DNA from: Shewanella woodyi ATCC 51908
Lineage (GTDB): Bacteria; Pseudomonadota; Gammaproteobacteria; Enterobacterales; Shewanellaceae
Length of the DNA stretch: 64,000 bases
Assembly: GCF_000019525.1 (NCBI RefSeq)
Contig: NC_010506.1
Location: 5,456,001 to 5,520,000 of the forward strand
Direction of reading: 5' to 3'
Position 1 is the stretch's first letter. Each line of letters begins with the position of its first letter. Under the pieces are notes generated by a model that worked only from the letters and a program-made list of their open reading frames with translations, was not told the DNA's origin and did not search any database. The position numbers and the translations under genes were made by a program. This document shows positions 16,960-35,879 of this stretch, piece after piece.

Positions 16960-16987
16960 CAAAAAAGCCACCTTAATAAGGTGGCTT
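16960..16987 (-). terminator. rRNA operon terminator (downstream operon)
   Basis: AAGCCACCTTA (16965-16975) pairs with TAAGGTGGCTT (16977-16987); on the minus strand the stem is followed by TTTTTTGCG. It lies about 30 bases past the 5S gene. The stem is nearly the same as at 23930 and 30466. Confidence 0.85.
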
Positions 16988-17015
16988 CTCTACTACTCTT
17001 TACGAGTAAATTAGG

Positions 17016-17134
17016 CGCCTGGAAATGACCTACTCTCACATGGGGAGACCCCACACTACCATCGGCGCGATTGCGTTTCACTTCTGAGTTCGAGATGGGA
17101 TCAGGTGGGACCACAATGCTATTGTTTCCAGACT
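17016..17134 (-). rRNA. rrf: 5S rRNA (downstream operon)
   Basis: About 119 nt on the minus strand. The 5' end GTCTGGAA (17133-17126) pairs with the 3' end TTCCAGGC (17024-17017). The central conserved block CCACCTGATCCCATCTCGAACTCAGAAGTG-like sequence is present. Ends are estimated from the terminal stem. Confidence 0.93.
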
Positions 17135-17248
17135 AATTGGGTAAATTTAGAAAGCTTAAATAATTGTCTCAAACTTAAATCAAGTTCGTATTCTTTTGTG
17201 CTTATGAAGTAATCACACTAGCTACTCATAAAACCCATCTGGGTTGTA

Positions 17249-20144
<2,896 letters not shown>

Positions 20145-20506
20145 ACAACCCAAATAAGTTTCACAAGGAAACAAACTTTACCAAGCGGGTAAGCTCGGGC
20201 GTTGTATCGCAACTAATGGTGTTTACTTTCGCCAAAAGAATACTCATGAATTCATTACCCTAAGGTAAATCGTTCGGCACTTGATTTAAGTGTTTGAGAA
20301 CTCAATTATTTATTTCGCATTAATCGTTAAATTAATACTATCAGCTTTCCAAATTTTTAAAGAACAAGCATCGCCGTAAAGGCGTGCCACTCGCTCTAAC
20401 AAGAACAAGTTATCTGTGTGAACACTCAAGCACACGGATGTGCTGTGTGCAATAAACGCACGGATGCAGTTTATTGCCAACTCAGGTATCGAGTTAGTCG
20501 TATAGG
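20145..20506 (-). other. 16S-23S spacer without tRNA, with two hairpins (downstream operon)
   Basis: This spacer has no tRNA. It keeps a boxA-like TGTTCTTTAAA at about 20357-20367 and matches the other spacer up to about 20360. It then diverges and carries two hairpins: AGCACA-CGGA-TGTGCT (20429-20444), and GCAATAAACGCA with TGCAGTTTATTGC around a CGGA loop (20449-20477). The other operon has tRNAIle and tRNAAla here. Confidence 0.85.
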
Positions 20507-22050
<1,544 letters not shown>

Positions 22051-22250
22051 AGTTTTTTGTTCTCATCCGATTAAGAATGAAGAACGGCTCAATGAATTAT
22101 ACTGTTTATATAGTGAACCGAACCAAGTTCGATTCTATGAACACTCATTCATCGAGTAATATTTTTGATTGCTTACATCCCGAAGGACAAGAAAGCAATT
22201 TCGAATAACTCAACACCTGTGAGTGTCCACACAGATTTCTTGTTTTGAAT

Positions 22251-22262
22251 TGTTAAAGAGCA
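22251..22262 (-). promoter_or_regulatory. boxA antitermination site, 16S leader (downstream operon)
   Basis: TGCTCTTTAACA on the minus strand matches the rRNA boxA used by NusB/NusE antitermination complexes. It lies between P2 and the 16S start. Confidence 0.85.
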
Positions 22263-22312
22263 TCACACTATTGTGTGGCCGTTGACGCTTGGTCGTTGGC
22301 TTGAGGAGGCGT

Positions 22313-22340
22313 ATTCTACACTCTCCGTGGTTGGCGTCAA
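22313..22340 (-). promoter_or_regulatory. rRNA P2 promoter (downstream operon)
   Basis: TTGACG (-35, 22335-22340) and TAGAAT (-10, 22313-22318) with a 16-base spacer. They are followed by a GC-rich discriminator ACGCCTCC expected of stringently controlled promoters. Confidence 0.75.
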
Positions 22341-22584
22341 GCGCTTATTTGAAGAAGTTTTTCAAGCGATGATTTCTTAATCAGCAGAGTTAACACTCTC
22401 GTAAAAAGAAACAAACCCGAAGCCCTTAAAGCGTTTGTCACCTGAATCAAATCTTTGAAGAGTTTTGATTCAACCTCGACTCTTTTTTATAAACAGAGAA
22501 GAGGTACCGACTATGCTGCAAGTCCCATTTTATCTAGCGTTTGCTAAGAGCGATTGGCCTGCTGTGCCGTGTCAGTGGATGCGC

Positions 22585-22612
22585 ATTATAGGGATTACTC
22601 GAAACTGTGCAA
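22585..22612 (-). promoter_or_regulatory. rRNA P1 promoter (downstream operon)
   Basis: TTGCAC (-35, 22607-22612) and TATAAT (-10, 22585-22590) with 16-base spacing. They are followed by GCGCATCCACTGACACGG, very like the E. coli rrnB P1 start region. An A/T-rich run upstream fits an UP element. Confidence 0.85.
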
Positions 22613-23330
22613 GGGCTTTTTTCAGTAAATATTGATTTATTTTTTATACCTAATATAGACACACAATGCCCACCTATTACCCACAGAGTTATTCACAAAA
22701 ACAAAATAAACTTCTTTGTTACTTACTGAAAATTCAATAACTCAAATTAGCTTATAGCCTCATAAAGTACCTTGTTTGACGTCCCAGCTCTCGCATATAC
22801 GACAGTAACCACGAACCCTGACACTTTAACTACACACCACTAAGGCTTTTATTTTCCCTATTTGCAAGTGATCAAATCGCTAGGACATAGCTCTCTACGA
22901 ATATATGTATGTCCTAGGTATTATCGATTATTTTCCTAACCTGCTTTCAGTAAGCAAAAAGGTTAACTTTTAACGCTTTGGATAAGACATTAGAAGTCAC
23001 TATGTGTATGACAATGTTATTTACACTACAACAAATGAATTAGGGAGATAAATACAAGAAATATTTGTCATCTAACAACGAGAGAATAACTTCACATATC
23101 TGCTTTGATAAACAGGAATGGTCTACCAACACTGATAATACTAATCACGAATAAGCAGTTATCTAATATGAGGAGCATACTTAAACTCTATTCGGATTTG
23201 AAAGTTCATAATACTGAAGACATTTTGCTTTATCTAGAGCAGAAAATGGCCACCATACTCCCTTAACTAAACATAGAACGGATATGCAGTTGCTTACAAC
23301 AGTGTCATCTGGCGAGTCACAGCTTTCAAG
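22613..23330. other. Gene-free interoperon region
   Basis: About 720 AT-rich bases with no supported gene. TTATTCACA (22689-22697) resembles a DnaA box with one mismatch. The stretch may contain eroded 5' parts of the IS630-like element, but I cannot recognise its N-terminal helix-turn-helix. Confidence 0.4.
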
Positions 23331-23350
23331 GTCATATAGCTCTATCTCAA

Positions 23351-23885
23351 GTCGATATCTGGTTTCAGTATGAAGCTAGATAGACCAACAAAATACAATG
23401 ACACGTTTATGGGCCAAGAGAGGAGGTCGTTCAAGAGCTGTTTGGCAGCAACAGTTTAAATATGCCTATTTTTTCGGCGCAGTATGTCCAGCGAATGCTA
23501 ACACTGAGGCACTTATCACTCCATGGGTCGACAAAGGGATAATGCACCAACACCTAAAGCTTATCTCTCAAGCCCCCCTTCCAGATCGTCACGCTTGTAG
23601 TGATTATGGATGGTGCTGGTTGGCATAGTCAGGATCTAGATGATGAGCTTGCTAAGCTGACGATGCTCTAACTTCCTCCCTATTCACCAGAACTTAATCC
23701 TATTGAATAAGTTTGGGGTTGATGAGACTGCATCACTTAGCTAATAGGTGTTTTACCGATTATGAGGATATTGTTAAGCAATGCTCACAAGCATGGAATG
23801 GCTTTATTAGTGAGATTGATACGGTGAAAAATTAATGCAATCGCTCATGGATAAACCTGACCAGATGATTTTACCGACTGGTATA
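23351..23885 (+). pseudogene. Decayed IS630-family transposase
   Basis: Three fragments in different frames reproduce the catalytic half of an IS630 transposase. V-D-I-WFQYEAR is followed by a stop, with the first catalytic Asp of WFQDEAR replaced by Tyr. TRLWAKRGGRSRAV...FFGAVCP lies at 23398-23628. MDGAGWH (Asp codon 23609-23611) continues to LPPYSPELNPIE (Glu codon 23705-23707), broken by stop codons. The N-terminal helix-turn-helix is not found. The DDE triad is therefore lost in one residue and the frame is destroyed, so it is inactive. A terminal ACTGGTATAA near 23880 may be the right end. Confidence 0.75.
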
Positions 23886-23923
23886 AGTCAGTGGAGTAAA
23901 CACTACTTTTTAAAGCCCTAAAC

Positions 23924-23952
23924 GCAAAAAAGCCACCCTATTAAGGTGGCTT
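23924..23952 (-). terminator. rRNA operon terminator (upstream operon)
   Basis: AAGCCACC (23930-23937) with GGTGGCTT (23945-23952); on the minus strand it is followed by TTTTTGCG. It is almost the same as the terminator at 16965. Confidence 0.85.
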
Positions 23953-23980
23953 ATCTACTACTCTAAACGAGTAAAATAGG

Positions 23981-24099
23981 CGTTTGGAAATGACCTACTC
24001 TCACATGGGGAGACCCCACACTACCATCGGCGCGATTGCGTTTCACTTCTGAGTTCGGGATGGGATCAGGTGGGACCACAATGCTATGGTTTCCAAACA
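23981..24099 (-). rRNA. rrf: 5S rRNA, distal copy (upstream operon)
   Basis: 119 nt. The terminal stem is GTTTGGAA with TTCCAAAC, differing from the other 5S copies but still paired, which indicates compensatory change. The internal sequence has GGGATGGG where the other copies have GAGATGGG. It follows tRNAThr in the transcript. Confidence 0.92.
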
Positions 24100-24116
24100 A
24101 ATTCTGTATGCAAAAA

Positions 24117-24192
<76 letters not shown>

Positions 24193-24269
24193 ATTTTTGC
24201 TTTATATCTAATAACGTAGTCTTATGTGATTCACAAAAATATCACTGCTATGCTATTTATAAAATTAGG

Positions 24270-24388
24270 CGCCTGGAAATGACCTACTCTCACATGGGGA
24301 GACCCCACACTACCATCGGCGCGATTGCGTTTCACTTCTGAGTTCGAGATGGGATCAGGTGGGACCACAATGCTATTGTTTCCAGACT
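24270..24388 (-). rRNA. rrf: 5S rRNA, proximal copy (upstream operon)
   Basis: 119 nt; sequence appears the same as the downstream operon 5S. Terminal stem GTCTGGAA/TTCCAGGC. It lies directly after the 23S gene. Confidence 0.94.
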
Positions 24389-24502
24389 AATTGGGTAAAT
24401 TTAGAAAGCTTAAATAATTGTCTCAAACTTAAATCAAGTTCGTATTCTTTTGTGCTTATGAAGTAATCACACTAGCTACTCATAAAACCCATCTGGGTTG
24501 TA

Positions 24503-27398
<2,896 letters not shown>

Positions 27399-27685
27399 AC
27401 AACCCAAATAAGTTTCACAAGGAAACAAACTCTACCAAGCGGGTAAGCTCGGTCGTTGTATCGCAACTAATGGTGTTTACTTTCGCCAAAAGAATACTCA
27501 TGAATTCATTACCCTAAGGTAAATCCTTCGGCACTTGATTTAAGTGTTTGAGAACTCAATTATTTATTTCGCATTAATCGTTAAATTAATACTATCAGCT
27601 TTCCAAATTTTTAAAGAGCGGGCTTAAAAAAGCCAAAGATAAAGTGTTAGTTTATCTTTGGCATCTCTATCCATGAGCATGTATA

Positions 27686-27719
27686 TGGTGGAGTAATATG
27701 AGTGGGATCGAACCGCTGT
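27686..27719 (-). pseudogene. tRNA-Ala 3'-end remnant in the rRNA spacer
   Basis: The minus-strand sequence contains AGCGGTTCGATCCC, then CTCCACCA, as in the T arm and acceptor end of tRNAAla (a GGC-type alanine tRNA shows the same AGCGGTTCGATCCC). Between them the bases are altered and the T stem no longer pairs. The 5' three quarters are absent. It sits just 3' of the intact tRNAAla on the transcript. Confidence 0.6.
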
Positions 27720-27755
27720 TTAGCGTATTCCCTATCAAACAATCCAACAAGTAAA

Positions 27756-27831
27756 TGGTGGAGCTATGCGGGATCGAACCGCAGACCTCCTGCGTGCAAG
27801 GCAGGCGCTCTCCCAGCTGAGCTATAGCCCC
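27756..27831 (-). tRNA. tRNA-Ala (TGC)
   Basis: 76 nt with CCA on the minus strand. The sequence begins GGGGCTATAGCTCAGC and the anticodon loop reads CTTGCAC, giving TGC. It sits in the 16S-23S spacer after tRNAIle, the common spacer pair. Confidence 0.96.
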
Positions 27832-27978
27832 ATTTACATGCAGTTGAGAATATATCAAGTAACCAATTAGCTATCACTAGTTAAGTGGCGAAGCCAATTC
27901 GCATTCTAATCAAGGCAGTTTAATGCGACGTTTAGTTCACCTAAACGAGTATTAAACTAACACAGAGTAGAAAAGAAT

Positions 27979-28055
<77 letters not shown>

Positions 28056-28255
28056 ATTCTTTTTGGTCTTTTAACCCTTACTCATCGTTACTTTCTTCAT
28101 TTCTCAGTCATGTGCTAAAGCACACTCCCTGCGAGACTCATCAAGTGCCTTGATTAAGAATCAAAATCCTCAAAAATACCTTTCGATATATTTCTCTTTC
28201 TTTCTATCAAGTAATCTGTGTGAACACTCAGCAAACATCGAGTTAGTCGTATAGG

Positions 28256-29799
<1,544 letters not shown>

Positions 29800-29996
29800 A
29801 GTTTTTTGTTCTCATCCGATTAAGAATGAAGAACGGCTCAATGAATTATACTGTTTATATAGTGAACCGAACTAAGTTCGATTCTATGAACACTCATTCA
29901 TCGAGTAATATTTTGATTGCTTACATCCCGAAGGACAAGAAAGCAATTTCGAATAACTCAACACCTGTGAGTGTCCACACAGATTACTTGATAAAT

Positions 29997-30008
29997 TGTT
30001 AAAGAGCG
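29997..30008 (-). promoter_or_regulatory. boxA antitermination site, 16S leader (upstream operon)
   Basis: CGCTCTTTAACA on the minus strand, one base different from the canonical TGCTCTTTAACA in the other operon. Confidence 0.8.
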
Positions 30009-30060
30009 TTGCACTTAATCGTGCTGCCGTTGACGCTAGGTCGTTGGCTTGAGGAGGCGT

Positions 30061-30088
30061 ATTCTACACTCTCCGTGGTTGGCGTCAA
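30061..30088 (-). promoter_or_regulatory. rRNA P2 promoter (upstream operon)
   Basis: TTGACG (30083-30088) and TAGAAT (30061-30066) with a 16-base spacer, the same as the other operon. Confidence 0.75.
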
Positions 30089-30261
30089 GTGTTAATTTTA
30101 AGAAGTTTTTCAAGCGATGATTTCTTATACACTCTCGTATGTAAGGCACATCTAAATAACGACTTAAACACTTTTAACCTGATGAATGCCATTAAGTATT
30201 TCATCACACTGTGACCGCAACTTTAGGCTGAAAGCCTGCTGCGTTGTCTCAGTGGTTGCGC

Positions 30262-30289
30262 ATTATAGGCAGTTTAACCCAGAGTACAA
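30262..30289 (-). promoter_or_regulatory. rRNA P1 promoter (upstream operon)
   Basis: TTGTAC (30284-30289) and TATAAT (30262-30267) with 16-base spacing, followed by GCGCAACCACTGAGAC like E. coli rrn P1. Confidence 0.85.
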
Positions 30290-30461
30290 GCGCTTTTTTC
30301 ATAAAAAACGATCTTTTTGCGATCTTTATATATAGCCACAAGCTACACACTATTTACTACCAAAGTTATCCACAATTTTTTATTTAATGGTCAAAAATCA
30401 GCTTGCTAGCAGCCATAATTCCGATAGATATAAACATATTTCAGGACAAGAGACTAAGATC

Positions 30462-30493
30462 AAAAAAGCCACCTAGTAATTAGGTGGCTTTTA
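30462..30493 (-). terminator. secA terminator
   Basis: AAGCCACCTA (30466-30475) with TAGGTGGCTT (30481-30490) around GTAAT. On the minus strand it is followed by TTTTTTG, and on the plus strand by TTTTATC, so it may work both ways. The stem resembles the two rRNA terminators. Confidence 0.85.
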
Positions 30494-30516
30494 TCTGTTC
30501 ACTACATGGAAAGCTA

Positions 30517-33240
30517 TTAAGTTAGCTTTCCATGACACTGCTTATATTTACGACCCGAGCCACATGGGCAAGGATCATTACGTCCAACCTTTTCACCTTC
30601 ACGTACTGTAGGTGTGTGAGCCGCTAGTGCTTCTGCTTCCTCTGCACCGACGAGTGCTTCGGCTGCAGCATGCTGGTAATCACGTTGGATTTTGGCATCT
30701 TCTTGACGACGACGCTCTTCCATCTCTTCCACATCAGATTGTGCCTGAACCTGTACTTTAGAGAGCACACTAATGACATCATGCTTTAATGACTCAAGCA
30801 TCTGCTGGAAAAGCTCAAATGATTCACGCTTATATTCTTGCTTAGGATTCTTCTGCGCATAGCCACGCAAGTGAATTCCCTGACGAAGATGATCCATCGC
30901 TGCTAAGTGTTCTTTCCAAAGTCCGTCAAGAGTTTGCAACATGACGGCTTTTTCAAATTGACGTAATACAGATTCGCCAACCATCTCCTCTTTGGATTGA
31001 TAAGCCTTAACCCAAGTATCAACAATACGTTCACGTAGGGTTTCTTCATGCAGATCTGTCTCTGTATCTAACCACTCCTGTATTGGCATTTTCAGCCCAT
31101 ACTCTTGGGTTAAGCGAGTTTCAAGACCTGGAACATCCCAAAGCTCTTCCACTGATTGCTGTGGAATATATTGATCAACAAGGCCATTAACGACGTCAGC
31201 TTGGATATTAACAATAGTATCTTGAATACTTTCCGCGTCCATCAGCTCATTACGTTGAGCGTAAACCACTTGACGCTGATCGTTGGCCACGTCATCAAAC
31301 TCAAGTAGCTGCTTACGGATATCGAAGTTACGTGCTTCTACTTTACGCTGTGCGTTTTCAATAGCACGTGAAACCCAAGGATGTTCGATGGCTTCGCCTT
31401 CTTCCATACCCAGTCTCTTCATCATGCCAGTCACTTTATCTGAAGCGAAGATACGCATTAAGCTATCTTCCATTGATAAGTAGAAGCGTGATGAACCTGC
31501 ATCACCTTGACGACCAGAACGACCACGTAACTGGTTATCGATACGGCGAGACTCATGTCGCTCAGTACCTAAGATATGTAAACCACCGGCAGCGACAACT
31601 TCATCGTGTCTTATTTGCCAATCGGCTTTAATCTTGGCTTTCTGCTCATCAGTTGGATTACTAAGGGCATCGATCTCCATGTTCCAATTGCCACCCAATA
31701 CGATATCGGTACCACGACCCGCCATGTTGGTAGCAATAGTGACAGCACCTGTTCGACCAGCTTGGGCAACAATGTCAGCTTCACGCTCATGGAACTTAGC
31801 GTTTAGTACTTCGTGTGGGATCTTTTCTTGCTTCATTAATCTTGCAAGAAGCTCAGACTGTTCAATGGAAACTGTACCCACAAGCACTGGCTGACCGCGT
31901 TCACGACAGCCTTGGATATCCTGAATAATCGCAGCATACTTTTCATCTGGAGTCAGGTAAACAAGATCCGCATGGTCCTTACGCACCATAGGTCTGTTAG
32001 TTGGGATCACAACCGTATCTAAGCCATAGATATGTTGAAATTCGAAAGCTTCGGTATCAGCTGTACCTGTCATACCCGCTAACTTGTCATACTGGCGGAA
32101 GAAATTCTGGAAAGTGATTGATGCTAAAGTTTGGTTTTCATTTTGAATATGAACTCCCTCTTTTGCTTCTACCGCTTGATGAAGACCTTCAGACCAACGA
32201 CGACCAGGCATTGTACGACCTGTATGCTCATCAACAATAATTACTTCATTGTCTTGCACAATATAGTCGACATCTTTCTCAAACAGAGTATGCGCACGAA
32301 GTGCCGCATTAACATGGTGAAGCAAAGAGATGTTGGCCGCTGAATAGAGTGAATCACCTTCAGCTAGCATGCCACGTTCAGTCAGAAGGACTTCTACCTT
32401 CTCCTGACCGCGTTCAGTCATATGAACTTGTTTAGCTTTCTCGTCGATGGAGTAATCACCTTCACCGATCTCCTCTTCCGTATCCTCTTTATCTTGACGA
32501 ATAAGGTGCGGAATAAGGGTATTAATCTTAGTGTAAAGCTCAGAACTATCTTCGGCGGCGCCAGAGATGATCAATGGAGTTCGTGCTTCATCGATTAAGA
32601 TCGAATCGACCTCATCGATTAGGGCGTAGTGTAGCGGACGCTGAACACGTTCAGCTGGTGAAAAAGCCATGTTATCGCGTAGATAATCGAAGCCGAATTC
32701 ATTATTGGTGCCGTAAGTGATATCGGCATTGTAGGCATCTTTCTTCTCTTGCTGGCCTAGACCCGCAACGTTAATGCCAACAGAAAGTCCTAAAAACTCA
32801 AACAGTGGACGGTTATTTTCAGCATCACGACGTGCCAAGTAATCGTTAACTGTAATGACGTGAACACCCTTACCTGTTAATCCATTAAGGTAAGCAGGTA
32901 GTGTGGCGGTTAATGTTTTACCTTCACCGGTACGCATCTCGGCAATACGGTTACTGTCGAGCACCATACCACCAAGCATCTGCACATCGAAGTGACGCAT
33001 CTCAAAAACACGCTTAGAGGCTTCACGTACAACGGCAAACGCTTCAGGCATGACATCATCCAGAGTTTCGCCTGATTCTAAACGGTTGCGAAAGTCAGAT
33101 GTCTTAGACTTTAACTCGTCATCGGTTAACTTTTCATAGTCATCTTCAAGAGCATTAATCTTAGTGACAATTTTGCCAAGAGATTTAAGTGTACGATCGT
33201 TACGACTACCAAATAATTTTGTCAGTAATTTACCAAACAT
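30517..33240 (-). CDS. secA: Preprotein translocase ATPase SecA
   Basis: Motor ATPase that pushes unfolded preproteins through SecYEG. ATG 33240 is chosen over GTG 33249 because it gives the standard N-terminus [17 protein letters not shown]; length 907 compares with 901 in E. coli. Walker [15 protein letters not shown] is at about 102-112, the DEAD-type helix region [21 protein letters not shown] follows, and the [10 protein letters not shown] and [15 protein letters not shown] motifs are intact. The C-terminal SEC-C zinc-binding tail [13 protein letters not shown] is kept. The gene lies after an M23 peptidase gene, 59 bases away. There is no recognisable secM before it. Confidence 0.98.
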
Positions 33241-33299
33241 CTGAACCACTTTTAAGTTGTTGGCTTAGTCCCTGTCGAGTCTGAAAGCCTTATATTATA

Positions 33300-34199
33300 T
33301 TAACCTGCCTTGCGGTAGACATATTTCTGCGGGTCTATCTGCTGTCCACCCCGCAACACTTCATAATGCACATGGGGTCCAGTCGAGCGACCGGTACTTC
33401 CCATTTTTGCAATATTTTCACCTTTGGCGATGACATCACCCACAGCTACTGACAAAGACTTATTGTGTCCATAGCGAGTTCGTAGACCATTACCATGATC
33501 TATCTCGACTAACTCACCATATCCAAACATTTTGCCTGCCCATGTGACCACACCGCCAGCGGTTGCAACCACATTGGTTCCCTCTTTACCGGCAAAATCA
33601 ATGCCTTTATGCATTGTTCTACGTCCGTTAAAAGGGTCATTTCGTAAACCGTAGGGCGATGATAACCATCCTTTCTCGATGGGGCGCCCAGATATATAAC
33701 GCTCTTCATCTATATGGAGATTAGATGAAACAGTTTCAAGTATTGAAAGCTGAACATTATTATTATCTATTCTTGATACTAACTTATCCATATCTGCGAT
33801 AAGTTGTTCGAGTTCGATGTCTGCGCCTATTTCACTCAGGCCACCAACACCGACTGCGGAAGAGAAATCGAATTGATCTTCTAATTGATTGTTCTTAGCA
33901 ACTTGTTGACCTAACGCCTCAAGGCGAGTCACTTTAGCCTGCATACTTGCGACATGGGTAACTAGCATCGCCAGTTGTGACTCGGTCGCCCCTTTAAGCT
34001 CAATCAGCTCTTGCTTTTGAGACTCACGGGCTAAACGTTCACTGTCTGCATTCGTCTGCTGTTGCTGAACTTGTTTAGCGTTGTGCTGATATAGGCCTGT
34101 ACCTGCTGCAATCAACAGGACGGGCAATAGAAGCCAACGTTTGCCGGGCTGCCATCGTGTGGCGCCATTTCGACCTTGAATAAAAACTGTTACACTCAT
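33300..34199 (-). CDS. M23-family membrane-anchored metallopeptidase
   Basis: Inner-membrane protein with a LytM/M23 zinc domain facing the periplasm; such domains cut peptidoglycan cross-bridges or activate amidases. One N-terminal anchor lies at about 22-38 (RWLLLPVLLIAAGTGLY), then a coiled-coil stalk (about 42-175, with Gln/Glu-rich heptads). The LytM domain covers about 185-295. The zinc residues are visible in HKGIDFA and HVHYEV, so it is probably catalytically active. The gene is divergent from dciA (27 bases apart) and directly upstream of secA; a link to division is plausible from the adjacent dcw cluster. Confidence 0.9.
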   Translation of the reverse strand: MSVTVFIQGRNGATRWQPGKRWLLLPVLLIAAGTGLYQHNAKQVQQQQTNADSERLARESQKQELIELKGATESQLAMLVTHVASMQAKVTRLEALGQQVAKNNQLEDQFDFSSAVGVGGLSEIGADIELEQLIADMDKLVSRIDNNNVQLSILETVSSNLHIDEERYISGRPIEKGWLSSPYGLRNDPFNGRRTMHKGIDFAGKEGTNVVATAGGVVTWAGKMFGYGELVEIDHGNGLRTRYGHNKSLSVAVGDVIAKGENIAKMGSTGRSTGPHVHYEVLRGGQQIDPQKYVYRKAG

Positions 34200-34226
34200 A
34201 GCCTAATTAAGCCATTTTATTATCAT

Positions 34227-34679
34227 ATGAAAAAGCCCCCACAAGACCTAAGTCAGTTACTGCATCAACGTGGACAACTGCCCAATATCGCTGAAAAAGC
34301 TGAACTGCTTATGCACTTAGATTATTACGTCAAACAAGTGCTAACAGGTCCGGTATCGGAGCAACTTAAAGTTGCTAATTTCCGACAGGGTGTTTTAGTT
34401 ATTGAAACAACAACTGCTGCATGGGCCGCAAGAATAAACTTCCAAAAGACCAAAGTTTTACAACAGCTGCAAGCCGAAACGCTCCCCATGCTCTCTGCTA
34501 TCGAAGTTAAAGTCAACCCGAGTCTGTTAATGTACGCAACAAAAGCGAAGGAAAACCATAACCAGATCACACAGGCCGCAGCCACACATATCGAGGCATT
34601 GGCAGAACACGCAGAAGGTTCTCTTGCGATTAAACTAAAACGGCTGGCTGCATTAGCCAGCCGTTCAAGGCAATCTTAG
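34227..34679 (+). CDS. dciA: DciA-family helicase-loading protein (DUF721)
   Basis: Small DUF721 protein that in bacteria lacking DnaC helps load the replicative helicase DnaB. The ATG at 34227 (MKKPPQDLSQLLHQRG) is chosen over 34176 because the upstream extension lacks family similarity and would overlap the divergent gene. The 150 residues have an N-terminal helical/KH-like region (VKQVLTGPVSEQLKVANFRQGVLVIETTT) and a variable Ala-rich tail. It sits between lpxC and the M23 gene on the opposite strand, as seen near secA in Vibrio and relatives. The start is uncertain because its ribosome binding site is weak. Confidence 0.8.
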   Translation: MKKPPQDLSQLLHQRGQLPNIAEKAELLMHLDYYVKQVLTGPVSEQLKVANFRQGVLVIETTTAAWAARINFQKTKVLQQLQAETLPMLSAIEVKVNPSLLMYATKAKENHNQITQAAATHIEALAEHAEGSLAIKLKRLAALASRSRQS

Positions 34680-34738
34680 AATAGGCTTCTGTTTCAATCC
34701 GTTAAGTTGGTTAAAATCACTGAATGCCATTTAGGCAG

Positions 34739-34772
34739 AAAAAGAGAAATCTTGACGTGCTTCCTCTTTCTC
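34739..34772 (-). terminator. Weak terminator after lpxC
   Basis: GAGAAA (34744-34749) with TTTCTC (34767-34772); the minus strand continues as TTTTTC. The stem is short, so this is only a candidate end for the dcw transcript. Confidence 0.4.
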
Positions 34773-34786
34773 AACAATCAGTCAAA

Positions 34787-35704
34787 TTAAGCGAATACCG
34801 CACCGGCGGGAACAGAGAAGCTAACTGGCGCTTCATCTTTCTCAAAACTAACTAGCTCCCAAGCATCTTGTTGAGCTAGTAGTGCACGCACTAATTGATT
34901 ATTCAGTGCATGGCCCGTTTTGAAAGCACAAAACTCACCAACAATGGCATGACCAGCAACATATAAGTCACCGAATGCATCCAAAATCTTATGCTTAACG
35001 AACTCATCCTCATAACGCAAGCCATCGGGGTTGAGGACTTTATATTCGTCAAGCACGACTGCATTTTCCATACTTCCGCCTAAGGCTAAGTTGTTAGCTC
35101 TTAAGTATTCGATATCGCGCATAAAGCCAAACGTTCTTGCTCTACTAATATCGCGTACGAATGCTGAAGTTGAAAAATCCATCACCATATGTTGCTGACT
35201 ACGGGCAATTTCAGGGTGGTTAAAGTCGATTGCAAAATCCACTCTAAAGCCATTAAACGGTTTTAGCTCCGCCCATTTGTCTCCATCTTCAACACGGATA
35301 GTGTCTTTGATTCTTAGATATTTCTTAGCCGCTGATTGCTCTTGAATTCCTACAGATTGAAGTAGGAATACCCATGGACTGGCACTGCCATCCATGATCG
35401 GGATCTCAGGTGCATCGACTTCAATCAATGCATTATCAATACCTAGACCCGCTAAAGCAGCAAACAGATGCTCAATCGTCGAGATACGTACACCATCGTC
35501 ATTAACTAGCGCAGTACACATAGTGGTTTCACGAACTTGATCAGCCTTAGCAGGGATTGAAACTGCTGGCTCCAGATCCGTACGCACTAATACAATGCCG
35601 TAATTTACAGGTGCGGGCTTGATGCTCAAAGTCACCTTATTGCCGGAATGCAATCCGACTCCGGTTGTTTTCACCATTTCTTTAACAGTTCTTTGAAAAA
35701 TCAT
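34787..35704 (-). CDS. lpxC: UDP-3-O-acyl-N-acetylglucosamine deacetylase LpxC
   Basis: Zinc deacetylase for the committed step of lipid A synthesis. ATG 35704 ([21 protein letters not shown]) is chosen because it gives 305 residues, exactly the E. coli length, whereas the longer frame adds a Cys-rich tail unlike the family. Zinc ligands are visible in [12 protein letters not shown] and [12 protein letters not shown]. The catalytic region [11 protein letters not shown] is present. It lies after ftsZ, 175 bases away, as in E. coli, which allows coordination of lipid A with division. Confidence 0.96.
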   Translation of the reverse strand: MIFQRTVKEMVKTTGVGLHSGNKVTLSIKPAPVNYGIVLVRTDLEPAVSIPAKADQVRETTMCTALVNDDGVRISTIEHLFAALAGLGIDNALIEVDAPEIPIMDGSASPWVFLLQSVGIQEQSAAKKYLRIKDTIRVEDGDKWAELKPFNGFRVDFAIDFNHPEIARSQQHMVMDFSTSAFVRDISRARTFGFMRDIEYLRANNLALGGSMENAVVLDEYKVLNPDGLRYEDEFVKHKILDAFGDLYVAGHAIVGEFCAFKTGHALNNQLVRALLAQQDAWELVSFEKDEAPVSFSVPAGAVFA

Positions 35705-35879
35705 TGTATTACCCGTTTCTCTCAACAATAAAAGCTCAAATCCTGAGCAGCAAAAAGTGCACACACAGGCGTGGCTGGTCGGATATGCTAACATACCTTT
35801 GCAAATTAACCAAAGTTTGACTACTTAACTAGCACTCTCTTTCGCAATCAAATTAGTCACTCAATGGCATAAAGCTAAT

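Noticed and set aside
27667..27858. A 63-codon frame (contains IAQLGERLPCTQEVCGSIP)
   Set aside because: It is a reading of the tRNAAla region, a well-known artefact of tRNA gene translation.
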